From NCBI RefSeq assembly GCF_001039355.2, contig NW_019775436.1, positions 161,617 to 225,616 of the forward strand: a stretch of DNA of 64,000 nt, in the 5' to 3' direction. The stretch comes from Lingula anatina. Taxonomy: Eukaryota > Brachiopoda > Lingulata > Lingulida > Lingulidae. The notes under the pieces were generated by a model. That model worked only from the letters and a program-made list of their open reading frames with translations. It was not told the origin of the DNA and searched no databases. Positions 55,801-62,600 of the stretch are shown here, in pieces. A program made the translations under genes and the position numbers. Position 1 is the first letter of the stretch; each line of letters begins with the position of its first letter.

Positions 55801-58800
55801 TACCTGAAGAACTCAATAAAACTGAAAAGTCTCTGCTAGAAAAAAAACCTATCACATTCCAAGCCAAAAGCAGGTGATCGATTCTTTCTCTGGAGATTTT
55901 CCAAGCAGGTGAGCGCTGTAATCCAAGTCAATATCCTCGCTGTTAATCTACACAAATCCCTGCTGCTAATCCAGTAATAGTTCAAAAAGTCACACAGACA
56001 AGAAAAAAAAACTCTCTTCCTAGTTTGGGTCTAAGCCTCCCCTTGGTAATGATCAGTTCCAACCCACTAGAGGCACATACATACACACGTGCACTGCACG
56101 TTTCTTCAGTCCTCTATCTCTCTCACCAGAAACAAATTAACCAGTGGAAAATATACAATCTCATTCATTCTCCAGACCTCTTAGTATCTTAATCCCTCCT
56201 AAACAAGTTTACTGCTCGTGGACAAACAGAGACATTCTTGGTCACAATACTCCACCAGGGGGGTTGTCAGGTATCTGGAGGTCAGCCCCCCTCCCTAACA
56301 CTAGCAGACTGCACAGTGATGGTGTCTCAATGACAGCCAATAGAACAGTTCAGGAGGTGAATGTTTACAACATGACAGTGATATTGGCAATTTAGGGTCC
56401 AACCTGGGCCAGTTTTCACAAGGGAACTTGAGATCGAAAAAATTGGCCTTCACCTTAACACCAAGATTTTAGTACACTCTGTCCCTAGATAATAGTATTC
56501 CAATTTAAAAAAATGTTGTGCCTGTTTCATATCTATATTAACACATGGCTTATGTTTCAAACCAACATCTATTGTAGGTGGTCTGCTGCTGTCTTGAAAT
56601 GAAACAAAAGTTAAGACCAATTTTCGGGCCAAAAATCCTTTGTTAAACAGGCCTCGGGTCCCAGTCATAACCCTAAGTGCCCAGTATCTATGACATGTAT
56701 AAAATGACCATGAGTCTTAAGAGGTTGACAAAAGATCTGAAGGGGAAATTTTGAAGTGAGGTAGACATGTGTAGGCAAATGTCTATATTTCAAGGCACCA
56801 AAGTGCAATTAATATTTCTTTAGCAACCTCTGTAAACTGTACAGTATCTGCGGAACTGTACGAATTGATTTTTTTTTCTTTGGTTTTGCTTGGAGAAATA
56901 GTTAAAGTTACCTAGCCAATTTCTCACAGTACAAAAGTAATTTCCAGTGTGTTAGCCTTGAATACAAATACAAAAATATATAAAGAACTAAGTATCTAAC
57001 ATTTATACTACACCTTATGTAGCAACCTCGCTGTTCATGTTCAGAGAAAAGGCAGGGTTTAATAACAGCAACAAAATGGACAGGTACATTTCTCACAAAT
57101 AAAACATTAGCAATGAATAAAATATGACGCCAAGGGCCTCCATCTCGACAAGCGGTGACAATTAAATCTGAGACAACTTGGAGCTATTGACAATAGGTGT
57201 CTCTAATTTTATGGACGCTCTCTTTTAACCATCCTAGACATTATGAGGGTCATAAGTCGGTACTATTATCACAAACCAATTCTATCTCCCACCGCTAGTT
57301 CAGATTTGTGGGGAAATTAAATTTAATTGTTGGCCAATTGCACTCACTTCAAGGGGCTCTACTACACTGCAGTGGCAGGGAGCAAATTTTAACATTTATA
57401 CATCCCACTCCTAGCTTTTTAAACCTGTAGTTTCAAGTAATTTCCATCCATAAAATGCACATTTCGCTAGTTTGTTCAGAAAACAAATCATATGAGTTGC
57501 AAATGCTTGTAAACAATCATTTTATAAGATAATTATCTGGTCTCTAAAAATACCTATGATTATTTTTTTATTTTTCTGGTAGTTGTGGTGGTGGTAGTGG
57601 TGGTTGGGGGGGGGGGGGCAGCTTCTCTGATGAACACTCAAGGTTTCTCAGCCCTTGATATGTGATAATACGAAAAAGTTCCTTTTTTGCAGCAAGATAG
57701 CATGATGACTGGATGTTCTCCAGTTCACCTCACAACTAACACATTTATAACCTGAAGGCATAAACACCAGCATTCTGGGCACATGACTATGACCCCATTC
57801 CCAGAGATTAGATCCATCCAAACTAGATCGACCTAACTCCCTGGGGGTTCACGCTAAATAGCTGTCAGCCGAGCGGGCACGAAAGTTAATTACCACCTTA
57901 CAGCTTGTAGTAGGCGGGACGTACATTTAAGCCGGATTATCTGACAGTAATATAGTGAGACTTCCCACGGGGATAGATCGATCTAAATGTCTGGGAATAC
58001 TTCTTATGATGTACTGAGTACAGGTAAGGAAAAGCATTCATTCCAGTGCCTCAGATGACTTGATGTAGTAAAATAATGAAACATTATCAAATCAATGTGC
58101 AGTAGAATGTTAATATTTGTGACATCTATCAAATTGAAAAATAAAATATATATGTCTCTAGACACCAACCGTTATATCCCTTAACTCTTGACAAATTATT
58201 TTTTAAAAATTTCAACAAATTCTCTCATGTTAATAAGTTTGAATGGTTTAAAGTAGATGGAACTAAAGAGGCTATCTCAGGAGTATTTTTTAAATCTTTG
58301 ACATAAAGCACAACAAGTACCAGTATGGATATTTGTGCTGTACCTATCAACCCAAAGGTTATCAATACAATCATTAACAACGTAAGCGTAAATTTGTTCA
58401 CTTCTCACCGATATCCCGACCATGTTCAAAGCCTTACTTCAATCATAATTCCACATAATAGCAATTCATTATGCAATTATTGAACTGGAGCCATTTGTTC
58501 CCTTAATTAACATCAGTCAGGCAATGAATGCTGGGCTTGCTTCTGACCTCGATAATTTTGGAAGAAATGGACAGGGAACTGATTAAAAATACATTTTTAA
58601 GCTTTTCCAGTTTAAGGTCCTTTAACAACTGGCAAAAAATCAATTTTATGTGAATTCTGGATTCTATAACCATTACACCCTTGTCCAGAAGAAAAAAAAA
58701 AAAAAAAAACAGAAATGGCATTTTTGGTTCTGCCTTCCCAGGGTGAACAAGACTGGCCAGATTGATCTCATTTTGGAAAGAAAAATAGATCAACAAAGAG

Positions 58801-61800
58801 TGAATTCAAGTATGTTATTGATGATACAATCTTAGATGAACTGTTTGTTGTTCTAACTGTAGGCGGGCCAGTGCATTTGGGAAGATGGTGGCCATATTTG
58901 GTGAATTTTTACTCATGGATGGGTTCAGGTTGAAATTCATTTCCGTCAGTAGTTTGAAGGTTCAAATTATAGAGATTCTTCAGTATAAATGTCATTTTCT
59001 TTAGCAAGTAAAACAAATCTCATTAATCTCAAATAAGTACCTAAAGAAAAATGAACTTTTTTACAGTTCTCATTTTTGCTGGCTGGTTTTGTAGCCACTG
59101 GCCATTAAGATTTTTTTTAGAAAATTGGTGAGCAGATTGTTTTTTTTTTAGCAAATCATCAATGATATATACCTTAACTCTCTTATGAGTTTTTCAAGAA
59201 TGTTCAAATACAACATTAAGGAAATATCCAATCTATATCATTGACAGCCGTCTCAAAGACAGCCCAAAGACCTGGTCCATAATTTTCCTCAACAACTTTT
59301 AATGAGGGGATTCGGAAGGAAAAAGTTTCACTACATTCTGGGGCAAGTCCCAAGTAAAAGTCCTTACCGATAGTTTGAATGTGCCAGAGGTGGCGTCCAT
59401 GTTATCCTCCAGGCTGCGGGACACCATGGGAAGACTGCCGCGGCGCTCTAGTTTACCCACTGCTTTTTCATATGATGAATCTGGAAAATAAAATATCAAA
59501 CAATGAAATTTTTAATTGTCACATTTTCATATCAAACATAACGTGTCCAAAATTTGTCTGTTCTTCCTAGCAGACTTTTAGTGTGGATCTGCAAAATTAT
59601 AAAGTAGATCTTGAATTGCTTCTATTTCTATGAAGAATTCTGACATCTCATTGTACCTAGCATCTGAAATGTGAAGGCTGTTTGTTGTCTGCATCAGAAA
59701 CAAGGAAAAACAGTGTTTAAGAGCAATCCTCTGATATAAAAATATAAAATATATCTGGCACACCTACATTTCAGTTCACTATTTCCTAGCAGCAACCTCT
59801 ATACTAGTAATATCGTAACTATCCTGCCTTGCCAGGCAAATGCCAGGAACAGAGATATATCCTCTTTGGCATTATCTCAGAATAGTTATGGCACTTTCTT
59901 CAGACAAGAAAACCCCTGTGCTCCCCACAGATAAATAAATAGAAAACACCAGACCAATAAATACCTGTTGTACTAGAATAGAAATTCCTAATGGAGAATG
60001 AAAAAAAAAAAAAACTTTCACACAAGTCCTAAATGTTCAGGTAAATGCAGGTAGCACGAAACCAAGCAAGGGCAGATTTTCCCTGGACTGCTAACTTACA
60101 TGGTGATAATGGCAAGTTTGACAAAAGCAGCTACATTAAACTCTCATAAATATCTCCTCTTTTAACTTCCAACTTGGAGATCGTGTTAATCCTCTAGAAG
60201 CAAATCTAGTCTTGAAAAATCCCACTTGATAATCAGATCCAGAAAAACAGTATCATTAAGGTAGCTTACAAATGGGCTGTAACATCCACACACCTTGGCT
60301 TGTTATCTGAAATTCGTCAATACACCCAGTTTATCCCTTTGCTCTTAAAGCAATGAGGGTCAAGTATGTAATGAGCTCAATAATTCACCCAAACCAAGAA
60401 TCCCTGTTATATGTGAGTGTGCATGCTTCTAGTTTGTGTACATAGATTCTGTACTGATGGCTGACAAGACAATGTCAATGAAAATAACTCAAAACCTTAG
60501 AAATTTCCATTACCCCCCTACCCCCTTTAAATTCCTATCCTAATAATTCCTATTTATTTCAGAAACTGTGTTTTTATCTCTCTCCCAAGAAAGTGAATCC
60601 AGTCTGCATAACTGTTGTCTGGTCATTGGCTGTGATTGACAGACCAGTTGTAGAACACCATTCACCACTCCTGGTATTACCTGTACTCTATGTCCAGTAT
60701 GTCTGCATACCTTCTTCTTCCATTTTTACACAAAAAAAGATGCTGTGTGCTAAGATCAGTCAAGGTTGCCACGGCAACACCAGAGTCCACTGCTCCATCA
60801 TTGCATGTTCCTCATTCACTGACAGTGGTTTTGTATTTGAAGCCCCTGGCTGTACATGCAAGCACATAACACAGCTGGTTCCTCTAGACTGTTATTAATA
60901 TGCATGTTCAGGGCTCTATCTTTATCACATCTCCAGAAGACTTGGATATTGCATGTTCTGTTACATTCTCCTGACTTTTTACTCATGCAGAAAAAAAGGT
61001 TTTTGACCCAAGGAAGGAAATTATAATTGCAGCAACACTATGTTAATTTTTTCTTGTCTTTTCCTTTTCTTTTCCTTGAAACTATGAACAAATGAGTGGG
61101 CATCTAGTTTTCCAATTTCAAGATGGAAATACATATGGGAAAAACTTTCTTCTATGTGTTCTTTGCAATACTGGTTTTCAAGGCATGCAATTAGGTAAAA
61201 ATCAATCAAAACATTTGATTCCTTTAAACCTACTGAGAACTTAGTTTCTAAGAGCGCTTTCTCAACGAATTAAGTCAGGCTTTACAAAGCCGGTGACCTA
61301 AAAATGGCGGACATACATGAAAGAAAAACCGCCTAATCTTTTAATAGTCTCTCCCCCTCTCACACGCCTCCCCACACGTCGTCCCTGCGGGGTACAGTAA
61401 TTAAATCTCAGCTCCGAACATTAATATTTCCGTGAATATCTCTGGTGATATTATCTCCGTAGATAGTCGATTCATTGCTGCTCTACGGGCCAAATTATTC
61501 CTTTTTCGTCTCTGTTTTCAAAGATAATAGAACAGAAGAGCTTTTTTCTTTCGATCGCCTTCAGCCGCCATGCTTTCTTCACCACGAGTTTAACTGATGA
61601 GCATGCGCACTTAATATTTCTCAGGTAGCTTCCGCATGGCGAACGGAGACGCGATTTAAATACTGTACCCCGCAGGGACGACGTGTGGGGAGGCGGAGAG
61701 ACTATTAAAAGATTAGGCGTTTTTTCTTTCATGTACGTCCGCCATTTTTAGTTCACCGGCTTTGTAAAGCCTGACTTAATTCGTTGAGAATGCGCTCTAA

Positions 61801-61988
61801 TAATATCTTTGTTGTCTGCTATGAGTGTTCTCTCATCAAGCTCTGAACTTAAACTTTTTCATTGCCTCTCAAGCACACAACTTACATAAATCTGTATCCT
61901 GCCATTTCATATCAGTCTTTTCTCGATCAGATTTACTGTAGCGTTCAGACTTGAAGTAGCGTCTCCAGGTATGCCACATGACGGCCAT
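11751..61988 (-). CDS. SYNGAP1/DAB2IP/RASAL2-like: SynGAP-family Ras GTPase-activating protein (20 spliced exons)
   Basis: This gene encodes a RasGAP that should accelerate GTP hydrolysis on Ras/Rap at membranes and act as a scaffold; in vertebrates the family works at synapses and in growth, TNF and Rho signalling. Twenty exons joined by GT/AG sites sum to 3765 nt, in frame throughout, predicting 1254 residues. Visible in order: N-terminus with basic [16 protein letters not shown] segment (~75-95); RSHESLL and [11 protein letters not shown] typical of the family PH domain (~148-222); C2 domain (~242-335) starting LWILEAKNV; RasGAP domain (~381-626) with arginine finger in LTFRGNS (Arg442) and the [15 protein letters not shown] signature (~552-566); disordered region (664-1111) with [10 protein letters not shown] (~873-882), a family hallmark; coiled coil (~1112-1235). 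Vertebrates have four paralogues; here one ancestral-type gene is likely. The span counts the PH exon once. Confidence 0.93.
11980..14571 (-). other. Last intron of the RasGAP gene
   Basis: Holds an (AAAT)n tract near 12787-12815, a G-rich run at 13214-13256 and repeated CCATGGCAAC motifs around 13391-13422. No in-frame cassette exon is supported. Confidence 0.5.
13214..13256 (+). repeat. G-rich tract with G-quadruplex potential
   Basis: Five or more runs of 3-6 G separated by 1-2 bases on the plus strand, the template strand of the RasGAP gene. Confidence 0.7.
14572..14774 (-). CDS. RasGAP exon 19 (coiled coil, part 1)
   Basis: Starts [20 protein letters not shown] and ends [15 protein letters not shown]. 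It aligns with the family's C-terminal trimerising coiled coil (EERLRRQQEEKDSQMKSIISRL). Donor AAAG|GTGGGT. Confidence 0.95.
14917..16260 (-). CDS. RasGAP exon 18 (large disordered region)
   Basis: A 1344-nt exon encoding residues 664-1111. It begins [20 protein letters not shown], a helical continuation of the post-GAP segment. It then becomes rich in S, T, P, Q and [11 protein letters not shown] matches the conserved LSFQNPxYH motif of vertebrate members. EYVDL and proline-rich stretches are candidate partner-binding sites by pattern only. It ends DKTKIE, leading into the coiled coil. Confidence 0.95.
16465..16575 (-). CDS. RasGAP exon 17 (post-GAP helix)
   Basis: Encodes [20 protein letters not shown] followed by ESLEKLNE; vertebrate members have GYIDLGRELSxLHSLLWE. 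Both boundaries are phase 0. Confidence 0.94.
16843..16933 (-). CDS. RasGAP exon 16 (end of GAP domain)
   Basis: Encodes [20 protein letters not shown] then [10 protein letters not shown]. The family reads FGxKEEYMxFMNDFLEHEW. Confidence 0.95.
17105..17180 (-). CDS. RasGAP exon 15 (GAP domain)
   Basis: Encodes [20 protein letters not shown] then ANFT. The family reads ARTLTLIAKVIQNLANFAKFG. Phase 1 in, phase 2 out. Confidence 0.94.
17432..17580 (-). CDS. RasGAP exon 14 (FLR signature)
   Basis: Encodes [13 protein letters not shown] and then [20 protein letters not shown]. The FLRFxCPxIxxP block is the RasGAP hallmark that positions the arginine-finger loop. Confidence 0.95.
17992..18170 (-). 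CDS. RasGAP exon 13 (GAP domain)
   Basis: Starts [16 protein letters not shown], contains a family-like CEPDPTKV stretch, and ends [11 protein letters not shown]. All match the helices around the Ras-binding groove. Confidence 0.94.
18269..18331. repeat. Short direct duplication in an intron
   Basis: TTTTGCAGTTTCTGGA occurs twice about 38 bp apart with similar flanks, a small local duplication between exons 12 and 13. Confidence 0.6.
18383..18462 (-). CDS. RasGAP exon 12 (arginine finger)
   Basis: Encodes [20 protein letters not shown]. The R in TFRGNS (residue 442) aligns with the catalytic arginine finger of RasGAPs (LIFREN in vertebrate family members), so the domain should be catalytically competent. 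Confidence 0.95.
18824..18986 (-). CDS. RasGAP exon 11 (start of GAP domain)
   Basis: Encodes [20 protein letters not shown] then [14 protein letters not shown] and [15 protein letters not shown]. It corresponds to the first helices of the RasGAP fold. Confidence 0.94.
19239..19307. repeat. Poly-T then poly-A low-complexity block
   Basis: About 11 T, a short spacer, then nearly 50 A with one T interruption; it can fold back on itself and its length is probably unreliable in the assembly. Confidence 0.85.
19619..19656. repeat. (GA)n microsatellite beside exon 10
   Basis: About 16 GA repeats. On the transcript strand this is (CT)n starting roughly 20 nt into the intron after exon 10. Confidence 0.95.
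19674..19806 (-). CDS. RasGAP exon 10 (C2-GAP linker)
   Basis: Ends [20 protein letters not shown] followed by EFIQ; the family has IRIKxRYQTxTILPMExYKEF here. The donor GTAAAAGAC is weaker than its neighbours and is followed within ~25 nt by a (CT)n tract on the transcript strand. Confidence 0.92.
21446..21500 (-). CDS. RasGAP exon 9 (C2 end)
   Basis: A 55-nt exon encoding [18 protein letters not shown], matching the family's GLVxIP...GRQFxEKWYP at the C2 terminus. Splice sites are CTTCAG and GTGAGT. Confidence 0.9.
23731..23816 (-). CDS. RasGAP exon 8 (C2 domain)
   Basis: Encodes [20 protein letters not shown] followed by KKDKNQLI. The lysine run is conserved in the family between two C2 strands. 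Ends in phase 1. Confidence 0.92.
25676..25712 (+). repeat. G-rich tract with G-quadruplex potential
   Basis: Six G runs of four to five bases separated by single T residues. Confidence 0.75.
25814..25912 (-). CDS. RasGAP exon 7 (C2 domain)
   Basis: Encodes [18 protein letters not shown] then [12 protein letters not shown]. It matches the family pattern YYCELCLDDxLYARTTSK...FWGEHFEF. Phase 2 in and out. Confidence 0.93.
29691..29792 (-). CDS. RasGAP exon 6 (PH end and C2 start)
   Basis: Encodes [18 protein letters not shown] then [15 protein letters not shown]. The first half closes the PH domain helix; LWILEAKNV is the first strand of the family C2 domain (LWIIEAKDL in vertebrates). Confidence 0.93.
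32811..33349. repeat. Direct duplication, copy A (ends at N)
   Basis: Begins TCAGCTCTGTGTAGAGAAAG directly after a poly-A run and ends CAGGAGG at the N. It is near-identical to 33373-33921 apart from substitutions, a 3-bp TTC insertion and a roughly 13-bp deletion near its end. Confidence 0.9.
33350..33350. other. Single N at duplication junction
   Basis: Separates the two copies; the following base run is the same poly-A that precedes copy A, as expected for two overlapping contig ends that were not merged. Confidence 0.85.
33373..33921. repeat. Direct duplication, copy B
   Basis: Second copy of the segment at 32811-33349; unique sequence resumes after CAGGAGG at 33921. Confidence 0.9.
34809..34860. 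repeat. (GA)n microsatellite
   Basis: About 26 uninterrupted GA units. Confidence 0.97.
36190..36924 (-). pseudogene. Decayed coding-like segment, unknown family
   Basis: Read on the minus strand, successive short open stretches look protein-like but need frame changes and cross stops: [18 protein letters not shown], then [39 protein letters not shown], and further on [20 protein letters not shown]. No splice sites explain the breaks. A broken retrocopy or transposon ORF is the best reading. The copy at 39696-40320 repeats most of it and is cut by the LTR element. I do not recognise the source protein. Confidence 0.35.
36297..38549. repeat. 2.25-kb direct duplication, copy A (empty-site allele?)
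   Basis: Starts at GCATGCAATG and ends at the N at 38550. It is very similar to 39696-41917, with scattered substitutions and small indels, including a 19-bp stretch near 38491 absent from copy B. Sequence left of 36297 is continuous with the pseudogene-like segment, so this copy lacks the LTR insertion. Confidence 0.9.
37526..37747 (-). CDS. RasGAP PH-domain exon, copy A
   Basis: Encodes the same 74-residue segment as the exon at 40913-41134 with intact splice sites; it is followed downstream by exon 6 at 29691. It lies in a 2.25-kb direct duplication that ends at the N at 38550. Tandem inclusion would add 74 residues in frame and mutually exclusive use is formally possible, but the flanking introns are duplicated too, favouring an assembly origin. 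Confidence 0.8.
38550..38550. other. Single N at duplication/LTR junction
   Basis: Immediately after copy A ends and before internal LTR-element sequence begins. Interpreted as a contig join, not a real one-base gap. Confidence 0.85.
38551..39331 (+). mobile_element. 3' internal part of an LTR retrotransposon
   Basis: This unique segment lies upstream of an LTR and ends in a polypurine tract (AAAAGGGGGGAGAG, 39318-39331), the expected plus-strand priming site. An open frame at 38588-38944 (118 codons, starting [14 protein letters not shown]) may be the end of an element protein, but I see no gag, protease, RT or integrase motif. The 5' part of the element is missing at the N. Confidence 0.65.
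39332..39695 (+). mobile_element. LTR (3' long terminal repeat), 364 bp
   Basis: It starts TGTGACGATG and ends GCGTAACA, so it has TG...CA termini. Inside are TATATAAG at 39508-39515 and AATAAA at 39527-39532, then a C/T-rich stretch. It directly follows a polypurine tract. The next five bases, GCATG, are the likely target-site duplication, and occur once at the matching site 36297 in copy A. Ty3/gypsy is likely by layout, unproven. Confidence 0.75.
39696..41917. repeat. 2.2-kb direct duplication, copy B (LTR-carrying allele?)
   Basis: It begins exactly at the outer edge of the LTR and runs through the second PH exon to about 41917, after which unique sequence leads to the rest of the gene. 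Confidence 0.9.
40913..41134 (-). CDS. RasGAP PH-domain exon, copy B
   Basis: A 222-nt exon encoding [17 protein letters not shown], then the PH strands [13 protein letters not shown] and [15 protein letters not shown]. It enters and leaves in phase 2, so it could be skipped or duplicated without frame loss. It lies in the copy adjoining the LTR element, and upstream exons connect to it directly. It differs from copy A by one silent base (Gln CAG versus CAA). Copies A and B are probably the two alleles. Confidence 0.8.
41135..49489 (-). other. Intron 4 of the RasGAP gene
   Basis: Besides the candidate first exon at 42221 and a short ATTAC repeat near 44868-44893 I see no coding sequence. The GC-richer stretch at 48180-48500 may be regulatory, but nothing specific is recognisable. 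Confidence 0.45.
42221..42270 (-). CDS. Candidate alternative first exon of the RasGAP gene
   Basis: Fifty nt encode [16 protein letters not shown] plus two bases GA before a consensus GTAAGT donor. The phase is exactly that required by the PH exon, giving E then NLINSR. An in-frame TGA lies ten codons upstream, so the ATG would be the start; A at -3 is favourable. Using the weak AG just before it as an internal acceptor would create an immediate stop, so a first exon fits better. Sequence at 42300-42420 is more GC-rich than its surroundings and could be its promoter. It would give a short isoform lacking exons 1-4. Confidence 0.5.
49490..49600 (-). CDS. RasGAP exon 4 (arginine-rich linker)
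   Basis: Encodes [20 protein letters not shown] followed by RRPK and ends TNTPV in phase 2 with a GTGGGT donor. Serine- and arginine-dense; it links the basic segment to the PH exon. Confidence 0.88.
51656..51700 (-). CDS. Candidate alternative or cassette exon of the RasGAP gene
   Basis: It ends at a consensus GTAAGT donor in phase 2, which fits exon 4 (49490). As a 45-nt cassette after a CTATAG acceptor it would insert [15 protein letters not shown] in frame between exons 3 and 4. Alternatively the two ATGs at 51675 and 51672 could start a short protein MMGNVNG joined to ENRLV. The acceptor's pyrimidine tract is poor, favouring the first-exon reading. Supported only by splice signals and phase. 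Confidence 0.35.
52892..53007 (-). CDS. RasGAP exon 3 (basic pre-PH segment)
   Basis: Reads [20 protein letters not shown] then ATKLDRKR. It matches the family segment FFSKRLKGSIKRTKSxxKLDRN that leads into the PH region. The lysine-rich patch could contact acidic phospholipids (inference). It starts in phase 0 after TTTTCTCCTCTCCAG and ends in phase 2 before GTGAGT. Confidence 0.92.
54156..54164. repeat. Target-site duplication, left (CTTACAGAT)
   Basis: Nine-base direct repeat matching 54799-54807 exactly. Confidence 0.85.
54165..54798. mobile_element. Non-autonomous foldback element with 16-bp terminal arrays
   Basis: A 634-bp element flanked by a perfect 9-bp duplication. Its left end carries about seven 16-bp units related to GGTTCGCTGTGCCGAA (three, a spacer, then four) and its right end eight units in inverted orientation (rc GGTTCGCTATGCCGAA), around ~300 bp of AT-rich unique sequence. 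The ends begin GGG. A 9-bp duplication and GGG ends suggest a Mutator-like or foldback element; no transposase is encoded. The open frames translating as RYAEGSLC repeats are by-products of the 16-bp unit. Confidence 0.85.
54799..54807. repeat. Target-site duplication, right (CTTACAGAT)
   Basis: Exact copy of 54156-54164. Confidence 0.85.
55016..55045 (-). CDS. Possible 30-nt cassette exon
   Basis: A CCCTCTGTAG acceptor and a GTAAGATA donor enclose 30 nt that read [10 protein letters not shown] in the phase 0 needed between exons 2 and 3. In-frame and stop-free, but very short, so chance is a serious alternative. Confidence 0.2.
57588..57618 (+). repeat. GGT repeat and G-run
   Basis: GGTGGTGGTAGTGGTGG followed by a run of about 12 G; G-quadruplex potential on the plus strand. 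Confidence 0.8.
59368..59480 (-). CDS. RasGAP exon 2 (residues 35-72)
   Basis: The acceptor is TTTATTTTCCAG and the donor TCG|GTAAGG. It encodes [20 protein letters not shown] and ends GTFKLS in phase 0. RRGS is a basophilic kinase-type site by pattern only. Confidence 0.8.
60765..60778. promoter_or_regulatory. Perfect RFX X-box motif
   Basis: GTTGCCACGGCAAC matches the RFX consensus GTNRCC-N2-RGYAAC in both half sites. It lies in intron 1, about 1.2 kb downstream of the exon 1 start codon on the transcript. Binding is inferred from sequence only. Confidence 0.5.
61249..61251. repeat. Target-site duplication, left (TAA)
   Basis: TAA immediately before the MITE, repeated at 61798-61800. Confidence 0.6.
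61252..61797. mobile_element. MITE with ~165-bp terminal inverted repeats
   Basis: A 546-bp element. Both ends read GAGCGC(T/A)TTCTCAACGAA inward and remain paired for about 165 bp, with a few substitutions and one 12-bp insertion in the left arm (CCCCTCTCACAC). The TAA target duplication and G-starting ends resemble PIF/Harbinger-derived MITEs. No transposase. The open frame at 61472-61732 lies across the right arm and is not a gene. Confidence 0.88.
61798..61800. repeat. Target-site duplication, right (TAA)
   Basis: Pairs with 61249-61251. Confidence 0.6.
61886..61988 (-). CDS. RasGAP exon 1: start codon and unique N-terminus
   Basis: Encodes 34 residues starting [19 protein letters not shown], followed by a GTAAGT donor. 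The ATG context is good (A at -3, G at +4), an in-frame TAG lies about 18 codons upstream, and the leftover base T plus the next exon's AT forms a tyrosine codon. The aromatic/basic start is unlike the vertebrate N-termini I know, so this may be a lineage-specific promoter choice. Confidence 0.7.
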
Positions 61989-62156
61989 TGTTGGCCTAGC
62001 TCTGATCTTCCACACAGAACAATTTTCCAGCAAGGCTCCCTACTACCTGACATCACCTGGACTGGACTGGGAGATTACAGACTCTTTTTACCCTCCCTGC
62101 CTGATTTAATTTACACCAATCTATAACAAGACCAGCCCTGGTAGGTACACAGGTTT

Positions 62157-62170
62157 GTTACCATGGAAAC
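62157..62170. promoter_or_regulatory. X-box-like palindrome near exon 1
   Basis: GTTACCATGGAAAC fits the RFX X-box with one mismatch and sits about 170 bp upstream of the exon 1 ATG, beside the TATA-like tract. Confidence 0.35.
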
Positions 62171-62172
62171 GT

Positions 62173-62184
62173 TATATATATATA
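62173..62184 (-). promoter_or_regulatory. TATA-like tract upstream of exon 1
   Basis: TATATATATATA about 185 bp upstream of the MAVMW start codon. It could place transcription start near 62145, but such tracts are also common simple repeats. Confidence 0.25.
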
Positions 62185-62569
62185 CTGGTCAACACCCCTG
62201 GACTGGACTTGTTTATATGATCCTGCAGACTACCGTTCTTGCGTAAACACACATTTTTTAGCAGCTTTCAAAACATCTTAATCTCTTACTCTTCTGTGCT
62301 AAACAGTCATTCTTTTCACATTAAAAGTTACTGAAGACACTTAAGTGTAAACATAAAAAACTTAATGATGGAACATAATTTACAGTGATATCCATCTTCC
62401 CTCTTGCTCCACCAAACACCCTACCCCTCATTCCCCAAAATCATACTATTCCAGACCCAGACTTTAAGCTGCTCCAGGAACTGTTAAAGCCACTAAGATG
62501 TTATCAAAGCTTTGGTTAATCAGCTGGGGGTGTACTTCCCAGGGTCCTTTACCTGTAATATATACCTGG

Positions 62570-62571
<2 letters not shown>

Positions 62572-62600
<29 letters not shown>
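62572..62600. repeat. (CA)n microsatellite
   Basis: About a dozen CA units with a short TATA interruption. Confidence 0.9.

Larger units (their letters stand above)
53008..59367 (-). other. Intron 2 of the RasGAP gene
   Basis: Holds the inverted-array transposon at 54165, the possible 30-nt cassette at 55016, a G-rich tract at 57588-57618 and a poly-A run near 58690. The stretch 57780-57960 is unusually GC-rich and non-repetitive and may be regulatory. Confidence 0.5.
59481..61885 (-). other. Intron 1 of the RasGAP gene
   Basis: Contains an RFX-type X-box at 60765 and the inverted-repeat MITE at 61252. No coding sequence is supported. Confidence 0.5.

Noticed and set aside
57780-57960. Possible alternative first exon (MYVPPTTS) in intron 2
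   Set aside because: The donor is acceptable, but the leftover phase 1 fits none of the downstream exons at 52892, 49490 or the PH exon.
61472-61732. 86-codon open frame on the minus strand
   Set aside because: Lies across the inverted arm of the MITE; no similarity or splice context.
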